Positions 1 to 5,872 of a DNA stretch of 11,253 bases are shown in pieces. Each line of letters starts with the position of its first letter. Position 1 is the stretch's first letter. Under the pieces are notes generated by a model. It made no database searches and was not told the origin of the DNA. It saw only the letters and a program-made list of their open reading frames with translations. Source of the stretch: Leptotrichiaceae bacterium. Its GTDB lineage: Bacteria > Fusobacteriota > Fusobacteriia > Fusobacteriales > Leptotrichiaceae. A program made the position numbers and the translations under genes. Location of the stretch: NCBI GenBank assembly GCA_030532815.1, contig JAUNKI010000056.1:1-11253 (forward strand), given 5' to 3'.

Positions 1-15
1 ATATTTATTTTTAGT

Positions 16-50
16 ATATAAAATAAAGTTAAATCATTTTTATTTTATAT
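16..50. repeat. AT-only inverted repeat overlapping the end of the small membrane protein gene
   Basis: Arms of 12 nt at 16-27 and 39-50 are perfectly complementary, with an 11-nt loop. It overlaps the stop codon of the minus-strand gene, so it could act as a weak terminator. The stem has no G or C and no clean U-tract follows on the minus strand. Confidence 0.35.
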
Positions 51-359
51 TTCATAAGCTAATTTCTTCATAATAATTACAAGAAGAACACCTAATAAAA
101 TATTTATTATGGTAGGAAGCGTACTTTCAGTATCTTTTACAACAATTTGAATAAATTCTTCAAGATTTCTGTCTTTAGCCGATCTCAAATATTCCTCTGT
201 CATTTTTGCTCGCATTATATTTAAAGTTAGGGATACAAATATTCCCGTAATTATAAATTTATTTTTAAAAATAAGTTTTTTAAATATATCATATGACATG
301 TTAAAATAATCTTCCATTTTTAAATATTTTTCAGATAATTTCTCTTTTATTCCCTCCAT
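45..359 (-). CDS. Small two-helix membrane protein of unknown function (104 aa)
   Basis: Not recognised as a member of any named family. The protein has a charged N-terminal third (about residues 1-32, rich in Lys and Glu), a hydrophobic segment at about 34-49, a charged linker (50-80) and a second hydrophobic segment at about 82-97, ending shortly after a Lys-Lys pair. This predicts two membrane helices. The start is well supported: an AAGGAGA Shine-Dalgarno (368-374) lies 8 nt upstream of the ATG, and an extended -10 promoter (395-403) lies upstream of that. It is transcribed away from the YwqK-like repeat gene. An AT-only inverted repeat overlaps its stop codon. That it is a real gene is fairly certain; its function is unknown. 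Confidence 0.75.
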   Translation of the reverse strand: MEGIKEKLSEKYLKMEDYFNMSYDIFKKLIFKNKFIITGIFVSLTLNIMRAKMTEEYLRSAKDRNLEEFIQIVVKDTESTLPTIINILLGVLLVIIMKKLAYEI

Positions 360-394
360 AATGTAATTCTCCTTAATTGTTTATAATTTATAAA

Positions 395-403
395 ATTATA
401 TCA
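395..403 (-). promoter_or_regulatory. Extended -10 promoter for the small membrane protein
   Basis: Read on the minus strand the sequence is TGA followed by a perfect TATAAT (395-400). No good -35 box lies 17 nt upstream (TTTAAT at best). The predicted transcript starts near 388, giving a leader of roughly 29 nt. Confidence 0.55.
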
Positions 404-462
404 CATTTTGCTCTGACATTAAATACTCAAATGAAATTTTAATTTTTATTTTTTGTAAAAAG

Positions 463-471
463 TGTTATAAT
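463..471 (+). promoter_or_regulatory. Extended -10 promoter for the YwqK-like repeat protein
   Basis: TGT followed by a perfect TATAAT (466-471), with only AT-rich sequence at the -35 position. The predicted start near 478 coincides with the first base of the GGAGG ribosome binding site (478-482), so the mRNA leader would be only about 12 nt. Confidence 0.6.
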
Positions 472-489
472 ATTTTCGGAGGTCTGAAA

Positions 490-1404
490 ATGAAAAAAAT
501 ATTTAGCAAACCGTTAATTATTCTATTTTCATGTTTTATATCGTGTTTTTATGTTTTTTCGGAAAATTTTAATATGAGCCCTAAAAAGTCCCATGAATAT
601 CTGTATTTATATACGGAAGCACTGAATTCACCTTACTTCACCGTTGAAACCGTATCAGTTTCAGATGCTTTTGCCGTTCTGAAAGAGGACGGTTCACCTT
701 TTACAGGGACATTAGTGGAATTTAACAGTAATTCTGAAATAAAATCCGTAAAAAATTTTAAAAACGGGCTGTATGACGGGAAAATGTATTTTTACTATAA
801 TAACGGAAATCTTCTGAAAATAATGGAATACAGTCAGGGAAAACAGACAGGGGAAGAAATTGAATTTTACTCTGACGGAATTTCAAAATCAATTAAGAAT
901 TACAAAAACGGACTGTTAAACGGTTCTTCCTATGAATTTGATCTCATAGGTGTGCTGACATCAGTTACAAATTATACGGATAACAGAAAAAACGGAAAAG
1001 AACTTATTGTTTCAAACGGAGTAGTTACTTTGGAAAACAATTATGTAAACGGAATTTTAAGCGGATTATCCACGTCTTATTATCTGGACGGTACTTTAAG
1101 ATCTACTGGAATGTATGTGAACAACCTGAGAAATGGAGAATGGATATGGAAATATCCTGACGGTACTGTAAAACTTGTAGAAAATTATCAAAATGGAAAA
1201 ATTTCAGGAAATATAACCGGATATTTTCCCAACGGAAATAAAGAACGTATATTTCAGATATCAAACGGAACAGGAAGTTTTACCCAGTATTATGATAACG
1301 GAAAATTAAAGGCTAAAGGTTCCTATATAAACTATACTTCTGCCGGAGATTGGGTTTTCTATGATAAAGACGGAAATATCATATCCGGAAATCAGTATTA
1401 TTAA
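490..1404 (+). CDS. Exported MORN/YwqK-type repeat protein
   Basis: The protein (304 aa) starts with a Lys-rich N-terminus and a hydrophobic core (about residues 8-23), a probable signal peptide, with Glu25 onward likely exported. From about residue 71 to the C-terminus it consists of about ten tandem units of 22-25 residues. Each has a central Tyr-Xaa-Asp/Asn-Gly core and ends near an Asn-Gly-Xaa-Xaa-Xaa-Gly turn. This is the pattern of MORN_2/COG2849 proteins, commonly named 'YwqK family antitoxin'. Bacillus YwqK is paired with an LXG toxin; no such toxin gene is present here and the product looks exported, so the antitoxin label should not be transferred. GGAGG (478-482) sits 7 nt before the ATG. 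Two cysteines in the signal region (15 and 19) are poor lipobox matches. Role unknown, possibly a surface or periplasmic binding scaffold. Confidence 0.85.
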   Translation: MKKIFSKPLIILFSCFISCFYVFSENFNMSPKKSHEYLYLYTEALNSPYFTVETVSVSDAFAVLKEDGSPFTGTLVEFNSNSEIKSVKNFKNGLYDGKMYFYYNNGNLLKIMEYSQGKQTGEEIEFYSDGISKSIKNYKNGLLNGSSYEFDLIGVLTSVTNYTDNRKNGKELIVSNGVVTLENNYVNGILSGLSTSYYLDGTLRSTGMYVNNLRNGEWIWKYPDGTVKLVENYQNGKISGNITGYFPNGNKERIFQISNGTGSFTQYYDNGKLKAKGSYINYTSAGDWVFYDKDGNIISGNQYY

Positions 1405-1427
1405 TTTATAGACAATTACAGAAAATA

Positions 1428-1463
1428 AAAAAACGCCTTAATACAAAGATTAAAGCGTTTTTT
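1428..1463. terminator. Bidirectional rho-independent terminator
   Basis: Arms of 15 nt (1428-1442 and 1449-1463) with a 6-nt loop lie between two convergent genes. On the plus strand there is one C-A mismatch and the hairpin ends in seven T (1458-1464). On the minus strand the same position becomes a G-U wobble and the A-run 1427-1433 supplies the U-tract. It can therefore serve both the repeat protein gene and the FMN-binding-like gene. Confidence 0.85.
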
Positions 1464-1492
1464 TATTAAAACGAAAATTTTTCCGAAACTGT

Positions 1493-1885
1493 TTATAACT
1501 TAAAGTTTCCCGTTTCTCCGACATTCGCCTTATTAATAAGAAACTGTACAAGCTCGGTAAATTCAGATAATGCAGCACCATCCTTAACTCCTTTTACAGA
1601 GCTTAGATTTTGAGAACTTACAAGATTTCTTGTCATTGAAAAGCTTGCATCTCTGAATGTTTCTCCGAATTTTGCTTTATATTTCTGATCTATTGACAGT
1701 AATTCCCCTGAGCTGTTTTTTCTATCGTACTGGACACCGATAATTCTGTCACCTTTTACAGTCAACTTTACAAAGGCTTTCCAGTTTCCTCCGCTATTTT
1801 TTTCAGCATAGTATATTCCGTCTTTCATCGCAGAAAATCCTGAAAAAACCATTAAAAACATTAATATTGTTACTATTCTTTTCAT
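1493..1885 (-). CDS. Small exported FMN-binding-like (Tpp15-like) protein
   Basis: The protein (130 aa) has a signal peptide (about residues 1-19: MKR, then a hydrophobic stretch ending Phe-Ser-Ala). The mature part resembles the FMN-binding/major membrane immunogen group: an 'DGIYYAE' opening, 'WKAFVKLTVKGDRIIGVQYD' (35-54), and a helix-forming C-terminus. In this family the C-terminal motif is Ser-Gly-Ala-Thr-Xaa-Ser; here residues 102-107 read DGAALS, so the threonine that can carry covalent FMN is replaced. It probably does not bear covalent flavin and may bind a ligand or act structurally. The start was moved from an in-frame ATG at 1903, because that codon lies just upstream of the AAGGAGG site (1894-1900) that serves the ATG at 1885 with 8-nt spacing. 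Family assignment is from remembered similarity and is moderately sure. Confidence 0.75.
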   Translation of the reverse strand: MKRIVTILMFLMVFSGFSAMKDGIYYAEKNSGGNWKAFVKLTVKGDRIIGVQYDRKNSSGELLSIDQKYKAKFGETFRDASFSMTRNLVSSQNLSSVKGVKDGAALSEFTELVQFLINKANVGETGNFKL

Positions 1886-1893
1886 AATGCCCG

Positions 1894-1900
1894 CCTCCTT
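1894..1900 (-). promoter_or_regulatory. Ribosome binding site fixing the start at 1885
   Basis: A perfect AAGGAGG on the minus strand, 8 nt before the ATG at 1883-1885. The longer in-frame ATG (1901-1903) immediately precedes this site and has no site of its own. Confidence 0.85.
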
Positions 1901-1936
1901 CATATGAAAACAATTTTATATATGTCTTCACAACAT

Positions 1937-1965
1937 ATTGTACCCTAAATCAATAAAAAATACAA
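1937..1965 (-). promoter_or_regulatory. Promoter for the FMN-binding-like gene
   Basis: On the minus strand, TTGTAT (1960-1965) and TACAAT (1937-1942) are separated by 17 nt. The predicted transcript starts near 1930, giving a leader of about 45 nt. The neighbouring gene ending at 2004 shows no clear terminator, so some read-through is possible. Confidence 0.5.
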
Positions 1966-2003
1966 GTGATATTTTCAGGATACATTTCCTTATAGCTTTA
2001 TAA

Positions 2004-2870
2004 TTATTTATTAATTTTTTCCAGTAATATCGACTTTGTCAATTTATAAAGAAAAATTAAAAGCAGCAATGGCAATATTATATATGACATTAATGTAATT
2101 CCGATTATTACGGGAGTATAGTCCGCCAAATCCTTTGAAACATTGCCTATTTCCTGACTCAGATTGGAAAATTTGTTTTTCGTGCTTTCTATTTGTCCCG
2201 GAATGTTGAACAGACCTTTAGACTGCTCCAATACAAATAAATCATCCTTTACTTTGTTTAAATTATCAAGGCTTTGATTTAGCCTCGTCACGGCAGGTCT
2301 TTTATATTCCTTTTCAAAATAATCCGATATTCCCGAACTTAAAAATATAGTTCCCGGCAGCAGCACATATATAAATATAAATGCCAATAACGCATATTTG
2401 GAAATTTTTTTCAATATTTCAGTAACCGAATTTTTGAAAAAAGTATAGGGAAAATAACTTATTAAGGATATAAATACAAGTGCTGACGCAAGTTTCACTT
2501 TAAATATTTCATAATATATAGTTTCAAGTTTCAGAACTACCACGCTGGCTAAAGATATTTTCCAGAGAATATCTACTATATCGTAAATAGGCTGAACCAT
2601 GTCTCCTATCTGTATATTCATTCCCAATATGACATTTACATTTACCGTACTGCCTTCTATTACATCAGTAGTACCTTTCAGTAATGACAATGTTATAAAC
2701 AGTTTTTTCGCCTCTTCGTAAGCTGTTTCCAAATACGGTTTTGTTAAGTTTTTAAAAAAATCCAGTACTGTAAATTTCAATATTATATCGGTTAATCCAA
2801 AGGCACATAACAGTATCCCTATAATTAACGCTATTTTTATTGTTTTATTTTTATTTAAAGTTTTCGACAT
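2004..2870 (-). CDS. Uncharacterised multi-pass membrane protein with a coiled-coil-like loop
   Basis: No named family recognised. The protein (288 aa) has a hydrophobic helix near residues 11-31, a soluble or amphipathic region (32-100) containing 'IEGSTVNVNV' and 'IGDMVQPIYDIVD' stretches, hydrophobic segments near 101-118, 127-145 and 159-181, a polar heptad-like loop rich in Asn, Lys, Leu and Gln (195-250), and a final helix at about 252-276. This suggests a helical inner-membrane protein with one extramembrane helical hairpin. The frame can be opened at a GTG at 2879, but that codon lies within the GAAGGTGAG ribosome-binding region (2875-2883), so ATG 2868-2870 is preferred. It starts 13 nt after the tcdA stop and is very likely cotranscribed with it. 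Confidence 0.8.
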   Translation of the reverse strand: MSKTLNKNKTIKIALIIGILLCAFGLTDIILKFTVLDFFKNLTKPYLETAYEEAKKLFITLSLLKGTTDVIEGSTVNVNVILGMNIQIGDMVQPIYDIVDILWKISLASVVVLKLETIYYEIFKVKLASALVFISLISYFPYTFFKNSVTEILKKISKYALLAFIFIYVLLPGTIFLSSGISDYFEKEYKRPAVTRLNQSLDNLNKVKDDLFVLEQSKGLFNIPGQIESTKNKFSNLSQEIGNVSKDLADYTPVIIGITLMSYIILPLLLLIFLYKLTKSILLEKINK

Positions 2871-2883
2871 TTTTCTCACCTTC

Positions 2884-3639
2884 TTATTTTATTTCCAATA
2901 AATTTCTTATTACATAAGATGCCATTATAAGTCCCGCTGTTCCCGGCACAAAAGCATTGCTTCCCGGAGTGGTTTTTCTCGGCATTCTGTTATTCTGTCT
3001 AAATTCTGTAGGAATTTCAAATGTAAAAGTTTCAGATTTATCCGGTTTCATGACTTCTTCTCTGGAAAAAACAACAGGTATATTTTTTATATTTTTCTTT
3101 TTCAATATACTTCTTATTCTCCTTGCCATAGGGCAAAATACAGTATTTTCAATTGTAGATATTTCTATCATTTCCGGATGCATTTTATTTCCAAATCCCA
3201 TAGACGAAATAATATTTATATTTTTTCCGTAGCAGTATTCTATAATATTAATCTTTGAATCTATGACATCTATAGCGTCTACTGCAAAATCATATTTTCC
3301 GTTACTATTTTCAAAGAAACTTTCAATATTTTTCAAAACAATATCTTTTTTTAAAGTCACATTGCAATGAGGATTAATATCTAAAATCCTTTTTTTCATA
3401 ACTTCTATTTTCGACATTCCCACTGTACTGTTCAAAGCATGAATCTGTCTGTTTATATTTGATTCGGATATTTCATCATAGTCAACCATAGTTATATTTC
3501 CTATTCCGGATCTTACAAGTGCTTCCACAGTATATGAACCTACACCTCCTATACCGAAAATAATGACATTTGACTTTCCCAGTTTTTCTATAGCTTCTTC
3601 ACCGACTAACATCGAAAGCCTTGAAAACCTCTGCTCCAT
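2884..3639 (-). CDS. tcdA: tRNA threonylcarbamoyladenosine dehydratase
   Basis: A 251-residue E1-like enzyme of the ThiF/MoeB superfamily, TcdA (CsdL/YgdL) branch. TcdA uses ATP to dehydrate t6A at position 37 of tRNAs to the cyclic form ct6A, in the cytoplasm. Visible features are the N-terminal 'RFSRLSMLVGEEAIEKL', the nucleotide-binding loop GIGGVGS (29-35), the acidic pair Asp53/Asp55 followed by 'NINRQIHAL' (61-69), the 'DAIDVIDSK' segment (121-129) and the C-terminal 'RKTTPGSNAFVPGTAG' signature typical of TcdA. Length matches the family. The start is the only good N-terminus; its ribosome site (AAGGA/GGAAAGGA, 3653-3660) is unusually distant, 13 nt away. First gene of an operon with the downstream membrane protein; transcription probably starts from the extended -10 at 3717-3725. 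Confidence 0.93.
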   Translation of the reverse strand: MEQRFSRLSMLVGEEAIEKLGKSNVIIFGIGGVGSYTVEALVRSGIGNITMVDYDEISESNINRQIHALNSTVGMSKIEVMKKRILDINPHCNVTLKKDIVLKNIESFFENSNGKYDFAVDAIDVIDSKINIIEYCYGKNINIISSMGFGNKMHPEMIEISTIENTVFCPMARRIRSILKKKNIKNIPVVFSREEVMKPDKSETFTFEIPTEFRQNNRMPRKTTPGSNAFVPGTAGLIMASYVIRNLLEIK

Positions 3640-3716
3640 ATTATTATATTTTTCCTTTCCTTCAATTCTTGAAATCTGACAATTCCGTTTATTATTTTTT
3701 AAATGATACAGGACTT

Positions 3717-3725
3717 ATTATACCA
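3717..3725 (-). promoter_or_regulatory. Extended -10 promoter for tcdA operon
   Basis: On the minus strand, TGG followed by a perfect TATAAT (3717-3722). No recognisable -35 box; the -35 position falls inside the IS-like end at 3734-3766. The predicted leader is about 70 nt. Confidence 0.55.
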
Positions 3726-3733
3726 CATTTCTC

Positions 3734-3882
3734 AAAAAAAGAGACTGTCCCATAAACTAAAAGTAATTTTTTGACTGCAAATAATATATATTATGATTTT
3801 TATTGATTTTGTAAAAATCATAAAACATATAAAATTTAGTGATTCAATACATTTCATTACTTTATAAGACAGCTCTTTTTTC
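3734..3882. mobile_element. Candidate MITE or IS remnant with degenerate inverted ends
   Basis: The left end (3734-3756) reads A7, GAGACTGTCCC, ATAAA. The reverse complement of the right end (3862-3882) reads A6, GAGCTGTCTT, ATAAA. These match over about 16 nt with two substitutions and one gap, and both are followed by GTAAT after different spacers. The outer sequence resembles ends seen on IS1182-type insertion sequences (from memory). No transposase remains inside; the interior is AT-rich and includes a perfect hairpin (3791-3823). No target duplication can be defined because the flanks are A/T runs. Confidence 0.45.
3791..3823. repeat. Perfect 11-bp inverted repeat inside the IS-like remnant
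   Basis: Arms TTATGATTTTT (3791-3801) and AAAAATCATAA (3813-3823) with an 11-nt loop. The T and A runs are inside the stem, so this is not a standard terminator. It may be part of the internal structure of the non-coding element. Confidence 0.6.
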
Positions 3883-4098
3883 TTTAATATCTTTCGATAT
3901 TCTCTACTTTATTAACTTCTGTTATAATCCTTTATTTTCAGTATTTAAACTTTATAATGAAAAAACAGTAACGAACATTGCAAAAATATTTTTTTCATTT
4001 TGTATTACAATTTGTCATTTTTCAATATTTAAAATTCGCTCCATTTTACTTTTATGTTATTTTTAGGAAACTTAAAGAATTTTCATAAGGAAAATAAG
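3883..4098. other. AT-rich non-coding stretch
   Basis: About 215 nt of extremely AT-rich sequence between the IS-like remnant and the end of the LPP20-like gene. I see no ribosome binding site, no coding pattern on either strand and no strong terminator. It may be decayed mobile-element DNA, since it adjoins the inverted-end structure, but nothing in it is recognisable. Confidence 0.5.
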
Positions 4099-4659
4099 TT
4101 ACTCTACAGTTTCCACCGTAACTCCTGTTGCTCCTCCCTGTACCCGCTCAAAATTATTTCTATATTCTGTAAGTTTCTGGATTACAGCTCCCAGTCTTTC
4201 ATTAAATGCTCTTCCTGCCGCTGATTTTATAGTCTGCTTATCAACAGTATAAAGTACTACAGTTTCATTTTTGCTTGTTTTCCATGAACCTTTTCTTTGA
4301 GCATTTACTGAAACTTCCTTAGCTATTTCATTGGCAAACTCTCTCATTTTTGAAGAATTGAAACCCGGTCCGTTTACAAGTGCACCGCTCAGATAGTTAT
4401 TCAGTACTTCATAGGCATAATCTCTCGCTCCTGTCTGCACTCCCGCTTTTGCATCTGCATCGGCTTTGGCGGCTGCTTCTTCTCCTGTTCCTTTTATTTT
4501 GGAAACTGAAGCTATTTCCACATCAAGATTATACTGTCCGAAAATTAGATTTTTAATTTCCTTATTTGTCAGGAAAGAAGTGAGTTTATTATTCAGAACC
4601 TGTGCCGTAAAACTGTTTACCGTTATTATCATCGTCATTAGAATTATAAATTTTTTCAT
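4099..4659 (-). CDS. Exported LPP20-like protein
   Basis: The protein (186 aa) begins with a signal peptide (residues 1-19: MKK, hydrophobic core, Ser-Phe-Thr-Ala before Gln20). It has no lipobox cysteine. The mature part has a segment of Ala, Lys and Asp (61-73, 'EAAAKADADAKAG') running into a helix, then 'REFANEIAKEVSVNA' (106-120), 'WKTSKNETVVLYTVDKQTI' (126-144) and a final helix. This order (helical Ala-rich segment, then Trp plus a strand ending in Val-Asp-Lys) resembles the LPP20 lipoprotein fold of exported proteins, but the match is by pattern only. The tail is Gly/Thr/Val-rich. The frame is open to 4722, but AGGAGG (4664-4669) points to ATG 4657-4659. It follows the oxidoreductase gene by 74 nt and may have its own promoter. 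Function unknown. Confidence 0.75.
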   Translation of the reverse strand: MKKFIILMTMIITVNSFTAQVLNNKLTSFLTNKEIKNLIFGQYNLDVEIASVSKIKGTGEEAAAKADADAKAGVQTGARDYAYEVLNNYLSGALVNGPGFNSSKMREFANEIAKEVSVNAQRKGSWKTSKNETVVLYTVDKQTIKSAAGRAFNERLGAVIQKLTEYRNNFERVQGGATGVTVETVE

Positions 4660-4663
4660 TTTT

Positions 4664-4669
4664 CCTCCT
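4664..4669 (-). promoter_or_regulatory. Ribosome binding site fixing the start at 4659
   Basis: AGGAGG on the minus strand with four A between it and the ATG. It rules out the upstream in-frame ATG at 4722, which has no such site and would add residues ahead of an obvious signal peptide. Confidence 0.85.
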
Positions 4670-4693
4670 GTTGTATTATTATAAATTTTTTTA

Positions 4694-4699
4694 ATTATA
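4694..4699 (-). promoter_or_regulatory. Possible -10 element for the LPP20-like gene
   Basis: A perfect TATAAT on the minus strand in the 74-nt gap after the oxidoreductase gene. The sequence 17 nt upstream (ATGATA) is a weak -35, and a second TATAAT lies at 4678-4683, so a separate promoter is likely but its exact position is uncertain. Confidence 0.35.
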
Positions 4700-4733
4700 C
4701 TATTTTTATCTTTAATTATCATTTGATTTTCTA

Positions 4734-5732
4734 TTATTTCAGTTTATCCGCAGGAAATACTATGCCTATTTCCTTTCTTGCTTCATCCATTATTTTCATG
4801 ACTTTTCTCATTAAGTCAAAATTATTTATCGGTGATTCTGTTTTTCCTTCGTTATACAAGTCTATAAAATGCTTTAATTCATAATACATGCTGTTTTCTT
4901 TTCTCGGTAATGTCAATTCAGTCTTCTCATTGTTATTTTTTCTGTCTATAAAATGCAGTTCCGACATTTCTGAAGGGTGTTCTATTAATAATGAACCCTC
5001 CTCTCCCATAATTTCAGTAGGAAGATAGGAATTTGTAATTTTTGAAAATAAAACCGTTATATCCATTTCATCATAAAACATATTAATAATTCCCTGAGCA
5101 TCTATTCCGTGACCGTTTTCCAATATTAATCCTCCTGCCTGGATTTTTTCCGGAGTTCCGAAAATAGATACTGCAAGAAATAGAGGATAAACACCGATAT
5201 CTACTAATGCCCCATTAGAAAATTCACGTTTAAAGGCATTTTTAATATCTCCTTTTTTATAGTCTTCATATCTTGAAGAGTGCTGACAATATCCTGTTAC
5301 CATTCTTCTTATTTTTCCTACTCTATAAAGATTTTCCCTTAAAGCGTCGTATGTAGGAATAAAAGGTATTTTCATTGCTTCCATGTAAAGTGTATTATTT
5401 TCTTCTGCAGTTTTTATGACTTCTTCCAGCTCTCTTAAATTTGAAGTTGCAGGCTTTTCACATAAAACTGCTTTTTTATTTTTCAGAAAAAGTATACTTT
5501 GACTGCTGTGGAAAGAATTCGGTGAAGCAATATATACACCGTCAATTTTATTACTTTCTGCCATTTTCTCAAGGGAGGTAAATATTGTTTTTACTCCGTA
5601 TTTATCAGCAAATTTTTTTGCCGTTTCTTCAGTTCTCGAATAAACTGCTGTAAGCTCAAAGTTTTCTATTTCCTTCCCTGCATCAATCAGCTTATCAGTT
5701 ATCCAATTTGTTCCTATTATTCCGAATCTCAT
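4734..5732 (-). CDS. Gfo/Idh/MocA-family oxidoreductase
   Basis: The protein (332 aa) has the two-domain layout of NAD(P)-dependent sugar or polyol dehydrogenases. The N-terminal Rossmann fold begins 'MRFGIIGTNWI', with Asn in place of the usual second glycine of the loop. A 'VYIASPNSFH' strand-turn (67-76) precedes the conserved Glu-Lys-Pro motif (92-94), and 'GALVDIGVYPL' is the typical second-domain catalytic-region motif. Substrate cannot be read from sequence. The frame opens at a TTG (5741), but AGGAG (5742-5746) is 9 nt before ATG 5730-5732, so the shorter start is chosen. It is divergent from an MFS exporter, and its promoter overlaps that of the exporter, so shared control is possible. 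The exported protein gene downstream seems unrelated. Confidence 0.9.
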   Translation of the reverse strand: MRFGIIGTNWITDKLIDAGKEIENFELTAVYSRTEETAKKFADKYGVKTIFTSLEKMAESNKIDGVYIASPNSFHSSQSILFLKNKKAVLCEKPATSNLRELEEVIKTAEENNTLYMEAMKIPFIPTYDALRENLYRVGKIRRMVTGYCQHSSRYEDYKKGDIKNAFKREFSNGALVDIGVYPLFLAVSIFGTPEKIQAGGLILENGHGIDAQGIINMFYDEMDITVLFSKITNSYLPTEIMGEEGSLLIEHPSEMSELHFIDRKNNNEKTELTLPRKENSMYYELKHFIDLYNEGKTESPINNFDLMRKVMKIMDEARKEIGIVFPADKLK

Positions 5733-5741
5733 ATTTTTCAA

Positions 5742-5746
5742 CTCCT
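5742..5746 (-). promoter_or_regulatory. Ribosome binding site fixing the start at 5732
   Basis: AGGAG on the minus strand, 9 nt before the ATG. The alternative TTG start (5739-5741) is immediately adjacent to it and so is too close to be used. Confidence 0.75.
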
Positions 5747-5766
5747 GTTAATTTTCTATATACATA

Positions 5767-5795
5767 ATTGTAACATAAATTTCGCTAAATGTCTT
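5767..5795 (-). promoter_or_regulatory. Promoter for the Gfo/Idh/MocA oxidoreductase
   Basis: On the minus strand, AAGACA (5790-5795) lies 17 nt from TACAAT (5767-5772), which is also preceded by TGT (extended -10). Its -35 overlaps the -35 region of the divergent MFS promoter. Confidence 0.6.
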
Positions 5796-5823
5796 TAATT
5801 TATGTTATGTGTCATGGTATAAT
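5794..5823 (+). promoter_or_regulatory. Promoter for the MFS transporter
   Basis: A perfect TATAAT (5818-5823) preceded by TGG gives an extended -10. A weak -35 (TTTAAT, 5794-5799) lies 18 nt upstream. Transcription from about 5830 excludes the longer reading frame beginning at 5789 and supports translation from 5873. Confidence 0.6.
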
Positions 5824-5859
5824 AAAATTAAAACTTATAAAATTTTATAAGATGTACTC

Positions 5860-5867
5860 AGAGGTGA
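5860..5867 (+). promoter_or_regulatory. Ribosome binding site fixing the MFS start at 5873
   Basis: AGAGGTGA, a match to the longer anti-Shine-Dalgarno pairing region, 5 nt before ATG 5873-5875. No comparable site precedes the other in-frame start codons at 5789, 5807 or 5852. Confidence 0.75.
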
Positions 5868-5872
5868 AAATC

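Noticed and set aside
490..560. Lipobox in the repeat protein (cysteines at residues 15 and 19)
   Set aside because: The residues before each cysteine (Leu-Phe-Ser and Phe-Ile-Ser) fit the lipobox poorly, and neither is at the usual end of the hydrophobic core.
1966..2003. Terminator after the unknown membrane protein gene
   Set aside because: Only a 4-bp AGGA/TCCT stem is visible, with no U-tract, which is too weak to call.
2957..3232. Plus-strand open frame antisense to tcdA
   Set aside because: tcdA is clearly coding on the minus strand; the opposite frame is hydrophobic, has no ribosome binding site and matches no family.
3839..4066. A 75-codon open frame on the plus strand
   Set aside because: It starts with GTG, has no ribosome binding site, and its hydrophobic composition is what AT-rich non-coding DNA gives. 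It lies within and next to the IS-like remnant.
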